64,000 bases of DNA. It comes from Geobacillus thermocatenulatus. Its GTDB lineage: Bacteria; Bacillota; Bacilli; Bacillales; Anoxybacillaceae. The stretch spans positions 1,436,001 to 1,500,000 of the forward strand of contig NZ_NEWK01000001.1 of the NCBI RefSeq assembly GCF_002217655.1, written 5' to 3'. Below are positions 30,138-38,016 of the stretch, piece after piece (position 1 is the stretch's first letter; each line of letters opens with the position of its first letter). The notes below the pieces were generated by a model, which saw nothing but the letters and a program-made list of their open reading frames with translations, had not been told where the DNA came from and did no database searches. Both the position numbers and the translations under genes were made by a program.

Positions 30138-30354
30138 GAACCAATTCATCCCCCGCTTCCAGGCGTGAGGGTAAGAGGGATAAGTAGGGGATGAATCGGT
30201 ATGGGTCATCGCTCTTCCTCTTGCTTCCGCAGAATAGAGGGGGTAAAAAAACGTGGGACGCACGGGGATGGCTTGATGAACAGCCTGCCGTGGGGCAGGT
30301 GTTCCCAAGAATCTCCCACCTCAAGGCTCAAGCGTAGGTGGGAGAGCGTTCAAG
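30138..30354 (+). mobile_element. Non-autonomous IS200/IS605-derived element
   Basis: About 215 bp with IS200/IS605-like ends and no protein. The left end has a 10-bp perfect hairpin (30144-30153 / 30187-30196). Its right flank, GGGGATGAATCGG, resembles the left end of the two larger IS605 remnants in this window. The right end has the CACGGGGAT motif, CCTGCC/GGCAGG, and a 10-bp hairpin (30312-30321 / 30336-30345). It follows the yppE terminator and abuts the 3' end of a minus-strand small gene. Confidence 0.65.
30240..30354 (+). ncRNA. Candidate orphan omega RNA (TnpB guide scaffold)
   Basis: Shares the order GTGGGRC, CACGGGGAT, hairpin, CCCACCT...AGCGTAGGTGGG with the right end of the larger IS605 copy at 59 kb, where omega RNA is expected. 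No tnpB is attached. The bases after 30354 would act as guide. Expression is not shown. Confidence 0.45.
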
Positions 30355-30520
30355 TGTCTTTGCCTGTTGTGATCGAGACAGGGCCGCCTTCTGCAGCAGC
30401 GACGGTGTTGATCTCGTATTCGACCCGCTCCGTATGCTTGGGCGGCACTGGTTTTCCATGTTTCGGCTTTTCATGGTCATGGCCTTTCAATTTATGGTTA
30501 AAGTGGACGCCTCGACCCAT
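30350..30520 (-). CDS. Small His/Lys-rich protein, 3' end formed by an IS end
   Basis: A 56-residue ORF, MGRGVHFNHKLKGHDHEK onward, rich in His, Lys, Pro and Gly, with a strong AAGGAGGG ribosome site 7 nt before the ATG. Family not recognised; small basic proteins like this are often sporulation proteins. Its stop codon lies inside the right tip of the IS605-derived element, so the original C-terminus was probably altered by that insertion. Confidence 0.55.
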   Translation of the reverse strand: MGRGVHFNHKLKGHDHEKPKHGKPVPPKHTERVEYEINTVAAAEGGPVSITTGKDT

Positions 30521-30639
30521 CGCCAATCCCTCCTTGTACGACAATTCCTCTTGCCTCTTTAGGGTGGGAAGAAACATCGTTTTTTATGCGTCTTGAGGAA
30601 CAGGGGCAAAAAAAAGAAGGGAAAAGCTCCCTCATCGTC

Positions 30640-30840
30640 CTACAGCCCAGCGTATTCCCCTGCTTCATCCGGCTGAAAGGCGCCGGCTTTTTCGAGCTCA
30701 CGCACGAGATCGCGGTACTCGGCGAGCGAAATTTCCCCACGCAAATACAGACGGCGGGCAAAATCAAGCAGTTCGTTCGCCTCAGCCGGTTCGCAATGTT
30801 TGACCGCCATAAACTTATGCTTTAACTCTGTCACGTTCAT
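30640..30840 (-). CDS. yppF: YppF-like small protein
   Basis: A 66-residue helical protein (MNVTELKHKFMAVKHCEPAE; LLDFARRLYLRGEISLAEYRDLVRELEKAGA) of the YppF type; function unknown. An AAGGGGG ribosome site precedes the ATG. It lies between yppE and yppG as in related genomes. The name is supported mostly by pattern and position. Confidence 0.65.
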   Translation of the reverse strand: MNVTELKHKFMAVKHCEPAEANELLDFARRLYLRGEISLAEYRDLVRELEKAGAFQPDEAGEYAGL

Positions 30841-31033
30841 TGATGCTTTTCCCCCTTCCCCCTTTTTTACATCGTACCATGAAAATAGGAAGAAAGAATG
30901 ATTTCGGAAAATTAAAACTTCCGACAAGAGGTGACATGTCCGTACACGTCGTCAGGCGTTTGCACATATACTAGTGGCAGCTCGCCTCCTTAGCCTAGGG
31001 GGAATCGATTATCAAACATGGGGGAGAGGAGAC

Positions 31034-31378
31034 ATGCACCGTTATCCGCGCCCAGTTTCGCCGTCGGTTTATGGACCATACGGCTCAGGCGGCCATTATA
31101 GTCCTTATTTTCACTATGGGGTTTCATCCTTCCCATCGACGCCGGTTCACTGGCCTCATCTTCCGTCCGGCCATGCCGCGCCTCTTTCATATCCAATGCC
31201 GTATCCAAAGCCAGGGCCGCTTTTGCCGCCGCCGCGCCCATCGTTTCTTGCCCAGTTTAAAAACAGCGACGGAACGTACGATATCAACAAAATGATGAGT
31301 ACGGTGGGGCAAATGATCAATACGGTCAATCAAGTGAATGGCGTGTTGAAAGGATTGCTCGGTACGTTTAAAAAATGA
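31034..31378 (+). CDS. yppG: YppG-like protein
   Basis: A 114-residue protein. The N-terminal ~75 residues are rich in Pro, Tyr, Ser, Gly and His (low complexity, coat-protein-like). The C-terminal part is a conserved helix pair (FLAQFKNSDGTYDINKMMSTV). A spore-coat or surface role is possible but unproven. GGGGAGAGGAG precedes the ATG; an upstream in-frame start lacks a ribosome site. Confidence 0.65.
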   Translation: MHRYPRPVSPSVYGPYGSGGHYSPYFHYGVSSFPSTPVHWPHLPSGHAAPLSYPMPYPKPGPLLPPPRPSFLAQFKNSDGTYDINKMMSTVGQMINTVNQVNGVLKGLLGTFKK

Positions 31379-31420
31379 AACCGCGTCATGGCGCGACGGT
31401 CGAGCGCGCTTGAAAAAGGG

Positions 31421-31454
31421 AAACCGCTCCGCCGTTTGCACGGGGAGCGGTTTT
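31421..31454. terminator. Bidirectional terminator between yppG and csgA-like gene
   Basis: AAACCGCTCC and GGAGCGGTTT form a 10-bp stem between convergent genes. Confidence 0.75.
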
Positions 31455-31461
31455 CACGCTG

Positions 31462-31719
31462 TCAAATGAGCAGCTCATACACTTCATTAAGCTGATATAC
31501 GCGCTCATAATCGCGCTCATCCATCGCATAGCGGATTTCATGGGGCAAAATGCGGTCCAAAAAGGCGCTTTCTTCTTGCGTCAAGTCGCGGACAAATTCC
31601 CCTTCGCCTCGGTATGGTTTGCTGATCAGTTTTTTGTAAATGCGTTTTGGGGTGTCGCCGTGGTGATCCAAATAGTTGGACAGCACTTCGCGCAAGTAAG
31701 CGAGTGTTTGTTCCATCAT
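31462..31719 (-). CDS. csgA: CsgA-like sporulation protein
   Basis: An 85-residue helical acidic protein (LAYLREVLSNYLDHHGD; FLDRILPHEIRYAMDERDYERVYQLNEVYEL) that resembles the SigG-dependent CsgA spore protein family. It overlaps the upstream small gene by 4 nt. In B. subtilis csgA is also paired with a small ybxH gene, which supports the call. Name given with moderate confidence. Confidence 0.6.
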   Translation of the reverse strand: MMEQTLAYLREVLSNYLDHHGDTPKRIYKKLISKPYRGEGEFVRDLTQEESAFLDRILPHEIRYAMDERDYERVYQLNEVYELLI

Positions 31720-31901
31720 CGTCCGCCCCCTTCAAAAAAAGAGACAAACTCTTTGCTTGTGTTTGTGCGGTCTTGGACGTACGGATTTTCTTCCGTCACG
31801 CGGTCCGGGTCGAGGTTTGTTTTGATGACAAGCATCGGCTCATCCGACGGCTCGTTGATCAGTCGGTCGTTCAATTGTTTGAAATCGGGCAGTTTCGCCA
31901 T
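31716..31901 (-). CDS. Small acidic protein, YbxH-like candidate
   Basis: A 61-residue protein (MAKLPDFKQLNDRLINEPSD; RVTEENPYVQDRTNTSKEF) with no membrane segment. An AGGAGGTGC ribosome site precedes the ATG. Coupled to the csgA-like gene downstream. The parallel with the B. subtilis csgA-ybxH pair is an inference from order and size. Confidence 0.6.
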   Translation of the reverse strand: MAKLPDFKQLNDRLINEPSDEPMLVIKTNLDPDRVTEENPYVQDRTNTSKEFVSFFEGGGR

Positions 31902-32008
31902 TCGTTTTGCACCTCCTATCAGTAGCGTAGCTTGTCAGCCGAGAAAGTATGTATGCATCGTTTTGGCCGCGGCAAGGCAAGCGAATGGCAAACCATAAGG
32001 GGGCGGCG

Positions 32009-32146
32009 GTGACAGACCGCAACGACAACGGGAAGCGGAAAAACAAATACACGAACAACCGTGAGGAAATCGCCAACGAATGGATGATCAAAAAAGGAAC
32101 GCCGGAAGAGGGCGAACGTTCCGGAATTTCACTCCATAAACAATAG
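32009..32146 (+). CDS. Small basic protein, hypothetical
   Basis: A 45-residue Asn/Lys/Arg-rich ORF (RNDNGKRKNKYTNNREEIAN). The GTG start at 32009 has AAGGGGG 5 nt upstream. A longer version from ATG 31985 is possible but lacks a ribosome site. A terminator follows within 15 nt, supporting a real transcript. Confidence 0.45.
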   Translation: MTDRNDNGKRKNKYTNNREEIANEWMIKKGTPEEGERSGISLHKQ

Positions 32147-32158
32147 AAGATGGACAAG

Positions 32159-32194
32159 AAACAAGCCGCTCCCCATGCAGGGAACGGCTTGTTT
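32159..32194. terminator. Bidirectional terminator
   Basis: AAACAAGCCG and CGGCTTGTTT close a longer stem with inner TCCC/GGGA, between the small ORF and the convergent hsp20 gene. Confidence 0.7.
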
Positions 32195-32261
32195 CACGCC
32201 CAAGCGCGGCGCTGGCCGTTGCCAAAATGGTTTTTGAACGCATACACAGGCTGGATCGTCT

Positions 32262-32726
32262 TCAATCGATATCGATATATTTCCGTTTTTGCGGCAGCCG
32301 GATGGTGAGCGTCCCATTTTGAAACGAGGCTTTCACCTCATGCTCAGCGACCGGATACGGAAACGGAATCAGCCGCGCCACGCGCCGCCGTGCGTGGCGT
32401 CGTTCGTATACATGGCCGTGATGATCTGCCGATTCAATGGTTTCATGGTGATCGACGATCAACTGCAGCCCATCTTCCTGCCATTGCAAGCTGATTTGTT
32501 CCCTTTTGATGTCAGGCAGCCGGACAATGATTTGGTAATCGTGCTTCGTCTCTTTCACCTCGATCGGAATGTACGCAGCAGCAAACGTTTGTGCGAAATA
32601 GTCATCGAGCGTTTCAAACAGTTTTTGCAGCGGCCGTTCATCAAACCATTGATTCATCATTTTCCGCAAATGATGGAACGGGTGATGGCCTTCCCCATTG
32701 GCTGGTGGTTGAAACGATTCATTCAT
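32262..32726 (-). CDS. Hsp20/alpha-crystallin family protein, divergent
   Basis: A 154-residue small heat-shock protein. The alpha-crystallin domain spans ~50-150 (IPIEVKETKHDYQIIVRLPDIKREQISLQW, then ASFQNGTLTIRLPQK). The His-rich insertion DHHETIESADHHGHVYERRH replaces the usual linker and makes it unlike the second Hsp20 in this window at 46 kb. It lacks the IXI tail, ending YIDID instead. Confidence 0.75.
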   Translation of the reverse strand: MNESFQPPANGEGHHPFHHLRKMMNQWFDERPLQKLFETLDDYFAQTFAAAYIPIEVKETKHDYQIIVRLPDIKREQISLQWQEDGLQLIVDHHETIESADHHGHVYERRHARRRVARLIPFPYPVAEHEVKASFQNGTLTIRLPQKRKYIDID

Positions 32727-32811
32727 TGCGCTTCCCTCCCTTTTTTCAAAACAGCGAAATGATTCTGTCGGGACGCTTGCCGATTGGCAAGGCGATTCAC
32801 TGTCAATGTAT

Positions 32812-32846
32812 GTACGGAGCGAAAAAAAGCTACTCCGTACTTTTTT
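32812..32846 (+). terminator. Terminator with no visible gene
   Basis: GTACGGAG and CTCCGTAC pair around a 13-nt A-rich loop, followed by TTTTTT on the plus strand. The nearest plus-strand gene ends 665 nt upstream behind its own terminator, so the transcript it ends is unknown. Confidence 0.6.
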
Positions 32847-32957
32847 AGGGAGCTTTCATCTTGTTTTAACCCAGACGGAATATAATGACACCACCATCCA
32901 TGAGGTGCACATCAATAACGCTGTCGGTTGTCCGGCGGCGGGAGGAGGGATGGCGCG

Positions 32958-33080
32958 ATGCATTGGATTCATTGGCTGGTGACATTGTTTTTTTCTGGAA
33001 CAGCCGTGTCGCTTCTTTCCTATCAAGCGTTGGAAATCGTTCAAGCCATTGTCGATTGGATCGTTGACCGCCACTCGTAA
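32958..33080 (+). CDS. 40-residue single-helix membrane peptide
   Basis: MHWIHWLVTLFFSGTAVSLL starts a 40-codon ORF with one hydrophobic segment and a charged C-terminus (DWIVDRHS). A GGAGGAGGG site lies 8 nt before the ATG, TATAAT lies ~75 nt upstream, and a terminator stem follows 40 nt after the stop. These signals together suggest a real small gene. Function unknown. Confidence 0.5.
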   Translation: MHWIHWLVTLFFSGTAVSLLSYQALEIVQAIVDWIVDRHS

Positions 33081-33118
33081 ACAGCTGCCTGCACCGCTTT
33101 TGGCCGATTCATTTTTGA

Positions 33119-33150
33119 GGGCGTCTCGAACAGGCGCCCCATTCTTTTTT
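33119..33150 (+). terminator. Terminator before the two-component operon
   Basis: GGGCGTC and GGCGCCC pair, followed by ATTCTTTTTT. Confidence 0.65.
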
Positions 33151-33181
33151 GACTGCTGGCTGCCTGTTGGCGGTGGACGAT

Positions 33182-33209
33182 TTGTTGTGTATAGTGAAAG
33201 ATGTATAAA
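33182..33209 (+). promoter_or_regulatory. Candidate promoter of the two-component pair
   Basis: TTGTTG-16-TATAAA, 38 nt before the regulator start. Confidence 0.4.
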
Positions 33210-33246
33210 GTGAAAGCAAACAGCCGCAATGAAGGAGGAGCAGCTG

Positions 33247-33921
33247 ATGAACGGACGTATTTTATTGATTGAAGATGAGGCCGGGCTCGCCCGGTTTTTG
33301 GAGCTTGACTTAAAGCATGAAGGCTTTGACGTGCATGTGTGCGCCGATGGACGCGAAGGGCTCGAGCTCGCTCTTTCGGAGCAGTGGGATCTCATTTTGC
33401 TTGATGTGATGCTGCCGAGTCTCAATGGCATGGAAGTATGCCGCCGCATCCGGGCGGCGAAATCGACGCCGATCATGATGATCACGGCGCGCGACAGCGT
33501 GTTTGACCGCGTCATGGGGCTCGATAACGGGGCCGATGACTACATCGTCAAACCGTTTGCCATTGAAGAGCTGCTCGCCCGCATCCGCGCCTTGTTCCGC
33601 CGCGTTCATCCGGAAGCGAACGCCCAAGTGTTGACGTTTAAAGATTTAGTCGTTGACGTGCAGGCGCGCACGGTGAAAAAAGGAGACGAGTTTATTGAGT
33701 TGACGAAGCGGGAATACGACTTGCTCGTCGCCTTTATGCAAAACATCAATGTCGTCTTGACGCGTGATGCGCTCCTTGACAAAGTGTGGGGGTTCGACGC
33801 CGAGGTTGAGACGAACGTCGTTGACGTCTATGTCCGCTATTTGCGGCAAAAGCTTGACGAACACGATAAAGAGCGATACATCCAAACAGTGCGAGGCACG
33901 GGATATGTGATGCGGCCATGA
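33247..33921 (+). CDS. OmpR/PhoB-family response regulator (ArlR/YkoG-like)
   Basis: A 224-residue regulator. The receiver domain (1-120) has the acidic pair IEDE, the phospho-acceptor Asp in LILLDVMLPSLNG, and KPF. The C-terminal winged helix (130-224) ends RYIQTVRGTGYVMRP. The ATG at 33229 sits before the AAGGAGGAG site, so 33247 is the likely start. It overlaps the kinase gene by 4 nt. Signal and targets are not deducible. Confidence 0.88.
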   Translation: MNGRILLIEDEAGLARFLELDLKHEGFDVHVCADGREGLELALSEQWDLILLDVMLPSLNGMEVCRRIRAAKSTPIMMITARDSVFDRVMGLDNGADDYIVKPFAIEELLARIRALFRRVHPEANAQVLTFKDLVVDVQARTVKKGDEFIELTKREYDLLVAFMQNINVVLTRDALLDKVWGFDAEVETNVVDVYVRYLRQKLDEHDKERYIQTVRGTGYVMRP

Positions 33922-35315
33922 AGAGGGAGGCGATTCGCCGGCTTTCGCTGAAAGGGAAGCTGACTATTTTGTCCGCTGGGGCGATTTTCATTATGTATTT
34001 TGTGTTTACGTTTTTGCAATATCATGTGGTGAAACAATGGCTGCTGAAAGAAGAAGAAAAAACGATGGAACAAACGGTGGCGGAAATTGAAACCTATTAC
34101 GCGGAAAAACGTAATCTATCATGGGAGGAAATTCACCGCAGCCGCACGTTTTTGGAAAAGCTGAATGAACGCTACCAGCTCATTCGCATCACGGATGAGA
34201 AAGGAAACGTCATCGTCTCCGTTTCCAATGGGGCGGCGGTGTCGCTATCACCGAGCGAGATGCCCGACAAGCGGAAGATGGATGAGCATTTCATCAACAA
34301 TGAGCGATTTTTGCTGCTCCGTCAGCCGCTTCATATCGGCAACTTGCATGGAACGATCGAAATCGCCCGCCGGCTGGCAAGGTTTCAGCAAGTGACCAAT
34401 ACGCTCTTTCTCATCATGACGGCGATCGGCTTTTTGGCCATGGCGGCAAGCGCTGTCGCCGGCCGGTTCGTGGCGCAAAGTTTCGTCCGGCCGCTGCAAA
34501 CGCTGGCCAAAACGATGGCGGACATTCAAAACAACGGGTTGAAACAGCGCATTGATGTGCCTCCGGCGCGCGATGAAATCGCGGAACTGATGGTGATGTT
34601 CAACGGCATGATGGATGAAATTGAGCGGTCGTTCGCCATGCAGCGGCAGTTTGTCGAGGATGCGTCCCATGAACTGCGCACGCCGCTCGCCATTTTGCAA
34701 GGCCATCTTTCGTTGCTGCAGCGATGGGGAAAGCACAATCCAGAGATTTTAGAAGAATCGCTCGAGGCGGCGGTGAAAGAAGCGGAGCGGCTGAAGCGGC
34801 TCGTTCTCGAGCTTCTGGACTTGTCGCGCGCCGAGGCGATCACGGTGCCGGATGAGGTCGCGCCGATGGATGCCGCGGCGGCTGTCGGACAAGTCGTCAA
34901 AAATTTCCGCGTCTTGCACCCGGATTTCCAATTTCTGATTGACCAGCCGGATAAGCCGATGGCGCGCGCGGCGATGGCGAAGCATCATTTTGAACAATTG
35001 CTGTTCATTTTGCTTGACAATGCGGTAAAATATTCTCAGCGAGTGAAACAAATCGCGATTTCCTTGCGCGAGGAAGGGCCGTTTGTCATCGTGTCCATCC
35101 GTGATTATGGCATCGGCATTCCGAAAGAAGAGCTGAAAAACGTTTTTTTGCGCTTTTACCGCGTCGACAAGGCGCGCAGCCGCGAACAAGGCGGCGCCGG
35201 GCTCGGCCTTTCGATTGCCAAGGAAATCATCGATAAGTACGGCGGGCAAATTGTATTGGAAAGCGAAGTTGGGAAAGGAACGACGGTGGAGCTCGCCATT
35301 CCGAAAGCGGAATAG
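33918..35315 (+). CDS. Sensor histidine kinase (ArlS/YkoH-like)
   Basis: A 465-residue membrane kinase. One membrane helix near residue 20, an extracellular sensor (~40-150), a second helix (~160-185), HAMP, and HisKA with VEDASHELRTPLAIL follow in order. The ATPase domain has N (ILLDNAVKYS), G1 (DYGIGIP), F (FYRVD) and G2 (GGAGLGLSIAKEI) boxes. It pairs with the overlapping response regulator upstream. Confidence 0.88.
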   Translation: MKREAIRRLSLKGKLTILSAGAIFIMYFVFTFLQYHVVKQWLLKEEEKTMEQTVAEIETYYAEKRNLSWEEIHRSRTFLEKLNERYQLIRITDEKGNVIVSVSNGAAVSLSPSEMPDKRKMDEHFINNERFLLLRQPLHIGNLHGTIEIARRLARFQQVTNTLFLIMTAIGFLAMAASAVAGRFVAQSFVRPLQTLAKTMADIQNNGLKQRIDVPPARDEIAELMVMFNGMMDEIERSFAMQRQFVEDASHELRTPLAILQGHLSLLQRWGKHNPEILEESLEAAVKEAERLKRLVLELLDLSRAEAITVPDEVAPMDAAAAVGQVVKNFRVLHPDFQFLIDQPDKPMARAAMAKHHFEQLLFILLDNAVKYSQRVKQIAISLREEGPFVIVSIRDYGIGIPKEELKNVFLRFYRVDKARSREQGGAGLGLSIAKEIIDKYGGQIVLESEVGKGTTVELAIPKAE

Positions 35316-35324
35316 GAGAGGAGC

Positions 35325-35489
35325 GTGAGGGCAGTGGGACATCCCCATGAGGAAGAGGCGGCAAGCAAAAAAGGGATTCATCACCTCGTTGAGAAATTCC
35401 GCAAGCGCGGGGTGAAAATCGCGACATGCAAACCGCGGACGATGATGTCACTGTCATGTTTAGATGAGATTGAGAAAATGAGAGGATGA
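35325..35489 (+). CDS. Small hypothetical protein
   Basis: A 54-codon ORF starting GTG (a second GTG 9 nt later is also possible) behind GGAGAGGAG. The product is basic and helical (GIHHLVEKFRKRGVKIATCK; SLSCLDEIEKMRG) with two Cys. Family not recognised. It fills the gap between the kinase gene and glpP. Confidence 0.4.
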   Translation: MRAVGHPHEEEAASKKGIHHLVEKFRKRGVKIATCKPRTMMSLSCLDEIEKMRG

Positions 35490-35504
35490 ATCGAAGGAAA
35501 GAAA

Positions 35505-36089
35505 ATGGAAGCGAAACAACGCATCATTCCGGCCATTAAAACGATGAAGCAATTTGACGCCTTTTTGTCAAGCGGTTACACGATCGGCGTGTTGCTTGAG
35601 GTGCATATTGCCCAGTTAAAAAGCATCTTTGCCTATGCGCGCCGGCATGGCAAGGAGTTGATCATTCACGTCGACTTGGTGCAAGGGCTGAGCCATGATG
35701 AACATGCGGCGGAATACCTTTGCCAAGAGTTCCGCCCGCATGGCCTCATTTCCACGAAAGCGGGCGTCATCATGAAAGCGCGGCAAAAGCACGTGCTCGC
35801 CGTGCAACGCATCTTTTTGCTCGATTCTCATGCGTTGGAGAAAAGCTATCAGCTGATCGCCAAAACGAATCCGGATTGCATTGAAGTCATCCCGGGCGCC
35901 ATGCCGCACATCATCCGCGAAGTGAAAGAACGGACCGGAAAACCGATTTACGCCGGCGGCCTCATTCGCACCCCGGCCGATGTCGAGCAGGCCTTGGAAG
36001 CCGGCGCGGCGGCAGTGACGACGTCAAACGAAACGCTTTGGCGCCATTATGACCGACCCCGCGGTGAGGAAGCCGGTGGAAGTTGTTGA
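35505..36089 (+). CDS. glpP: Glycerol-3-phosphate-responsive antiterminator GlpP
   Basis: A 194-residue TIM-barrel-like RNA-binding regulator. With glycerol-3-phosphate bound it lets transcription pass leader terminators of glp genes. Visible are the N-terminal IIPAIKTMKQFDAFL, HVDLVQGLSHDEHAAEYL, GLISTKAGVIMKA and PIYAGGLIRTPADVEQAL. The terminator leader just downstream, before glpD, is its expected target. Confidence 0.93.
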   Translation: MEAKQRIIPAIKTMKQFDAFLSSGYTIGVLLEVHIAQLKSIFAYARRHGKELIIHVDLVQGLSHDEHAAEYLCQEFRPHGLISTKAGVIMKARQKHVLAVQRIFLLDSHALEKSYQLIAKTNPDCIEVIPGAMPHIIREVKERTGKPIYAGGLIRTPADVEQALEAGAAAVTTSNETLWRHYDRPRGEEAGGSC

Positions 36090-36119
36090 AGCGTCGAGCT
36101 AGCCAAACGGGCGACGATC

Positions 36120-36128
36120 TGTTATAAT
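36120..36128 (+). promoter_or_regulatory. Extended -10 promoter of glpD
   Basis: TGTTATAAT, about 35 nt upstream of the leader terminator. Confidence 0.6.
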
Positions 36129-36164
36129 GGAATCAACAAGTTAATTACCAGTCAGGAGACATGG

Positions 36165-36222
36165 AGAGACCATGCATGCATGGTAGGCGTCATGCTTATC
36201 GTGTTTGCGATGGTCTCTTTTT
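36165..36222 (+). terminator. GlpP-controlled leader terminator of glpD
   Basis: AGAGACCAT and ATGGTCTCT enclose a 36-nt loop and are followed by TTTTTG, 28 nt before the glpD start. By analogy with B. subtilis, GlpP bound to glycerol-3-phosphate allows read-through. Confidence 0.75.
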
Positions 36223-36249
36223 GTCTTTTTTACAAAGGAGGAGTTTGAC

Positions 36250-37902
36250 ATGGCGTTCTCAAGCAAACAGCGGAGCGATGTTCTTCAAGCGATGAGTGAA
36301 AAACAATATGATCTTCTCGTCATCGGCGGGGGGATCACCGGCTCGGGCATCGCCCTTGATGCCATCTCGCGCGGCATGACGGTCGCGCTTGTCGAGATGC
36401 AAGATTTCGCCGCCGGCACGTCAAGCCGGTCGACGAAGCTCGTTCACGGCGGCTTGCGCTACTTGAAGCAGTTCGAGGTGAAGCTTGTCGCGGAAGTCGG
36501 GCGCGAACGGGCGATTGTGTATGAAAACGGCCCGCACGTCACCACACCGGAGTGGATGCTGCTGCCCATTTATCGCGGCGGGACGTTCGGCAAATGGAGC
36601 ACGTCGATCGGCCTTTGGCTGTATGACCGGCTGGCCGGCGTCAAGCAAAGCGAGCGGCGCACGATGCTGGATGCCCGGCAGACGTTGGAAAAAGAACCGC
36701 TCTTAAAGCGCGACGGCTTGATCGGCGGCGGCTATTACGTCGAGTATCGGACCGACGACGCCCGTTTGACGATCGAAGTGATCAAAAAAGCGGTCGAGCT
36801 TGGCGCCGACGCCGTCAACTACGTCAAAGCCGAACAGTTTTTATACGACGAGCGCGGCCGCGCAATCGGCGCCCGCTGCCGCGACATGCTCGGCGGCCTC
36901 TTGTATGACATCCGCGCCAAAAAAGTCGTCAATGCCGCCGGACCTTGGGTCGATGCGCTGCGCGACAAAGACGGATCGAAAACCGGCAAGCGGCTTCGGC
37001 TGACAAAAGGCGTCCATATCGTCATCAATCAAAAGCGTTTTCCGCTCAAGCAGGCGGTCTATTTTGACACTCCGGACGGCCGGATGGTGTTTGCCATTCC
37101 GCGGGATGGGAAAACGTATGTCGGCACGACCGATACATTTTATGACGATGACCCGGCTCATCCGGCCATGACCGAAGAAGACCGTGATTACTTATTGCAG
37201 GCGATTCACTACATGTTCCCGTCTGTCGGCGTCACCGCCGATGATGTCGAGTCGAGCTGGGCTGGCGTCCGTCCGCTCATTTATGAAGAAGGGAAAGACC
37301 CGTCGGAAATTTCCCGCAAAGACGAGATTTGGACATCGCCATCCGGCCTCATCACGATCGCTGGCGGCAAACTGACCGGCTACCGGAAAATGGCGGAAAC
37401 GGTCGTTGACCTCGTCGCCAAACAATTGGAAAAAGAAGAGGGAAACACGTTCCGCCCGTGCCAAACGAAACAGCTGCCAATTTCCGGGGGCGATGTCGGC
37501 GGCTCGCACCGGCTGCCGGTCTTCATCGCCGAAAAGGCGAAGGAAGCGGCGCGCTATGGGCTGACAGAAGAACAAGGGGCGCGGCTGGCAAAACAGTACG
37601 GCACAAATGTCGACCGCCTCTTTGCCTTAAGCAACGAGTACGACCGATCGTCCGGCTTAACGCGCGAAACGTTCGTCCGCCTCGTCTACGCCATCGAGGA
37701 AGAAATGGCGGTCAAACCAGTCGACTACTTCATCCGCCGCACCGGAGCGCTGTTGTTTGATATTGATTCGGTCCGGCGTGAGAAAGAGGCGGTTGTTGCG
37801 TTTATGGCGCGGTATTTTGGGTGGACCGAGGAAGAGCGGGACATGTATGGGAAGGAACTCGATCAGGAACTGCGGCGTGCGGTGTTGGCGGAGGAAGGAT
37901 AG
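36250..37902 (+). CDS. glpD: Aerobic glycerol-3-phosphate dehydrogenase
   Basis: A 550-residue FAD enzyme that oxidises glycerol-3-phosphate to dihydroxyacetone phosphate and feeds menaquinone. The N-terminal FAD motif is [15 protein letters not shown], followed by [18 protein letters not shown]. Further on are [23 protein letters not shown] and the [16 protein letters not shown] segment. AAAGGAGG lies before the ATG. It is controlled through the leader terminator. Confidence 0.95.
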   Translation: MAFSSKQRSDVLQAMSEKQYDLLVIGGGITGSGIALDAISRGMTVALVEMQDFAAGTSSRSTKLVHGGLRYLKQFEVKLVAEVGRERAIVYENGPHVTTPEWMLLPIYRGGTFGKWSTSIGLWLYDRLAGVKQSERRTMLDARQTLEKEPLLKRDGLIGGGYYVEYRTDDARLTIEVIKKAVELGADAVNYVKAEQFLYDERGRAIGARCRDMLGGLLYDIRAKKVVNAAGPWVDALRDKDGSKTGKRLRLTKGVHIVINQKRFPLKQAVYFDTPDGRMVFAIPRDGKTYVGTTDTFYDDDPAHPAMTEEDRDYLLQAIHYMFPSVGVTADDVESSWAGVRPLIYEEGKDPSEISRKDEIWTSPSGLITIAGGKLTGYRKMAETVVDLVAKQLEKEEGNTFRPCQTKQLPISGGDVGGSHRLPVFIAEKAKEAARYGLTEEQGARLAKQYGTNVDRLFALSNEYDRSSGLTRETFVRLVYAIEEEMAVKPVDYFIRRTGALLFDIDSVRREKEAVVAFMARYFGWTEEERDMYGKELDQELRRAVLAEEG

Positions 37903-37931
37903 GAGTGAATGATCCTTTGAAGGAAATGATG

Positions 37932-37956
37932 AGCGCCTGAATCCAGGGCGCTTTTT
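37932..37956 (+). terminator. Terminator after glpD
   Basis: AGCGCC and GGCGCT pair, followed by TTTTC. Confidence 0.65.
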
Positions 37957-37976
37957 CGATGGATTTTTTCGTAAAA

Positions 37977-37997
37977 ATTAAGTAAAATTTAAACAAA
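37977..37997 (+). promoter_or_regulatory. Candidate operator before the alpha-galactosidase gene
   Basis: AAGTAAAATTTAAAC closely matches the 17-bp quasi-palindrome TAGTAAAATTTTAACTA in the galK promoter. Two similar AT-rich sites before the two transcription units of the galactoside cluster suggest a shared regulator, most likely the LacI-family protein encoded downstream of galT. Confidence 0.45.
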
Positions 37998-38016
37998 AAC
38001 AAAGCGGGGGAAGAGA

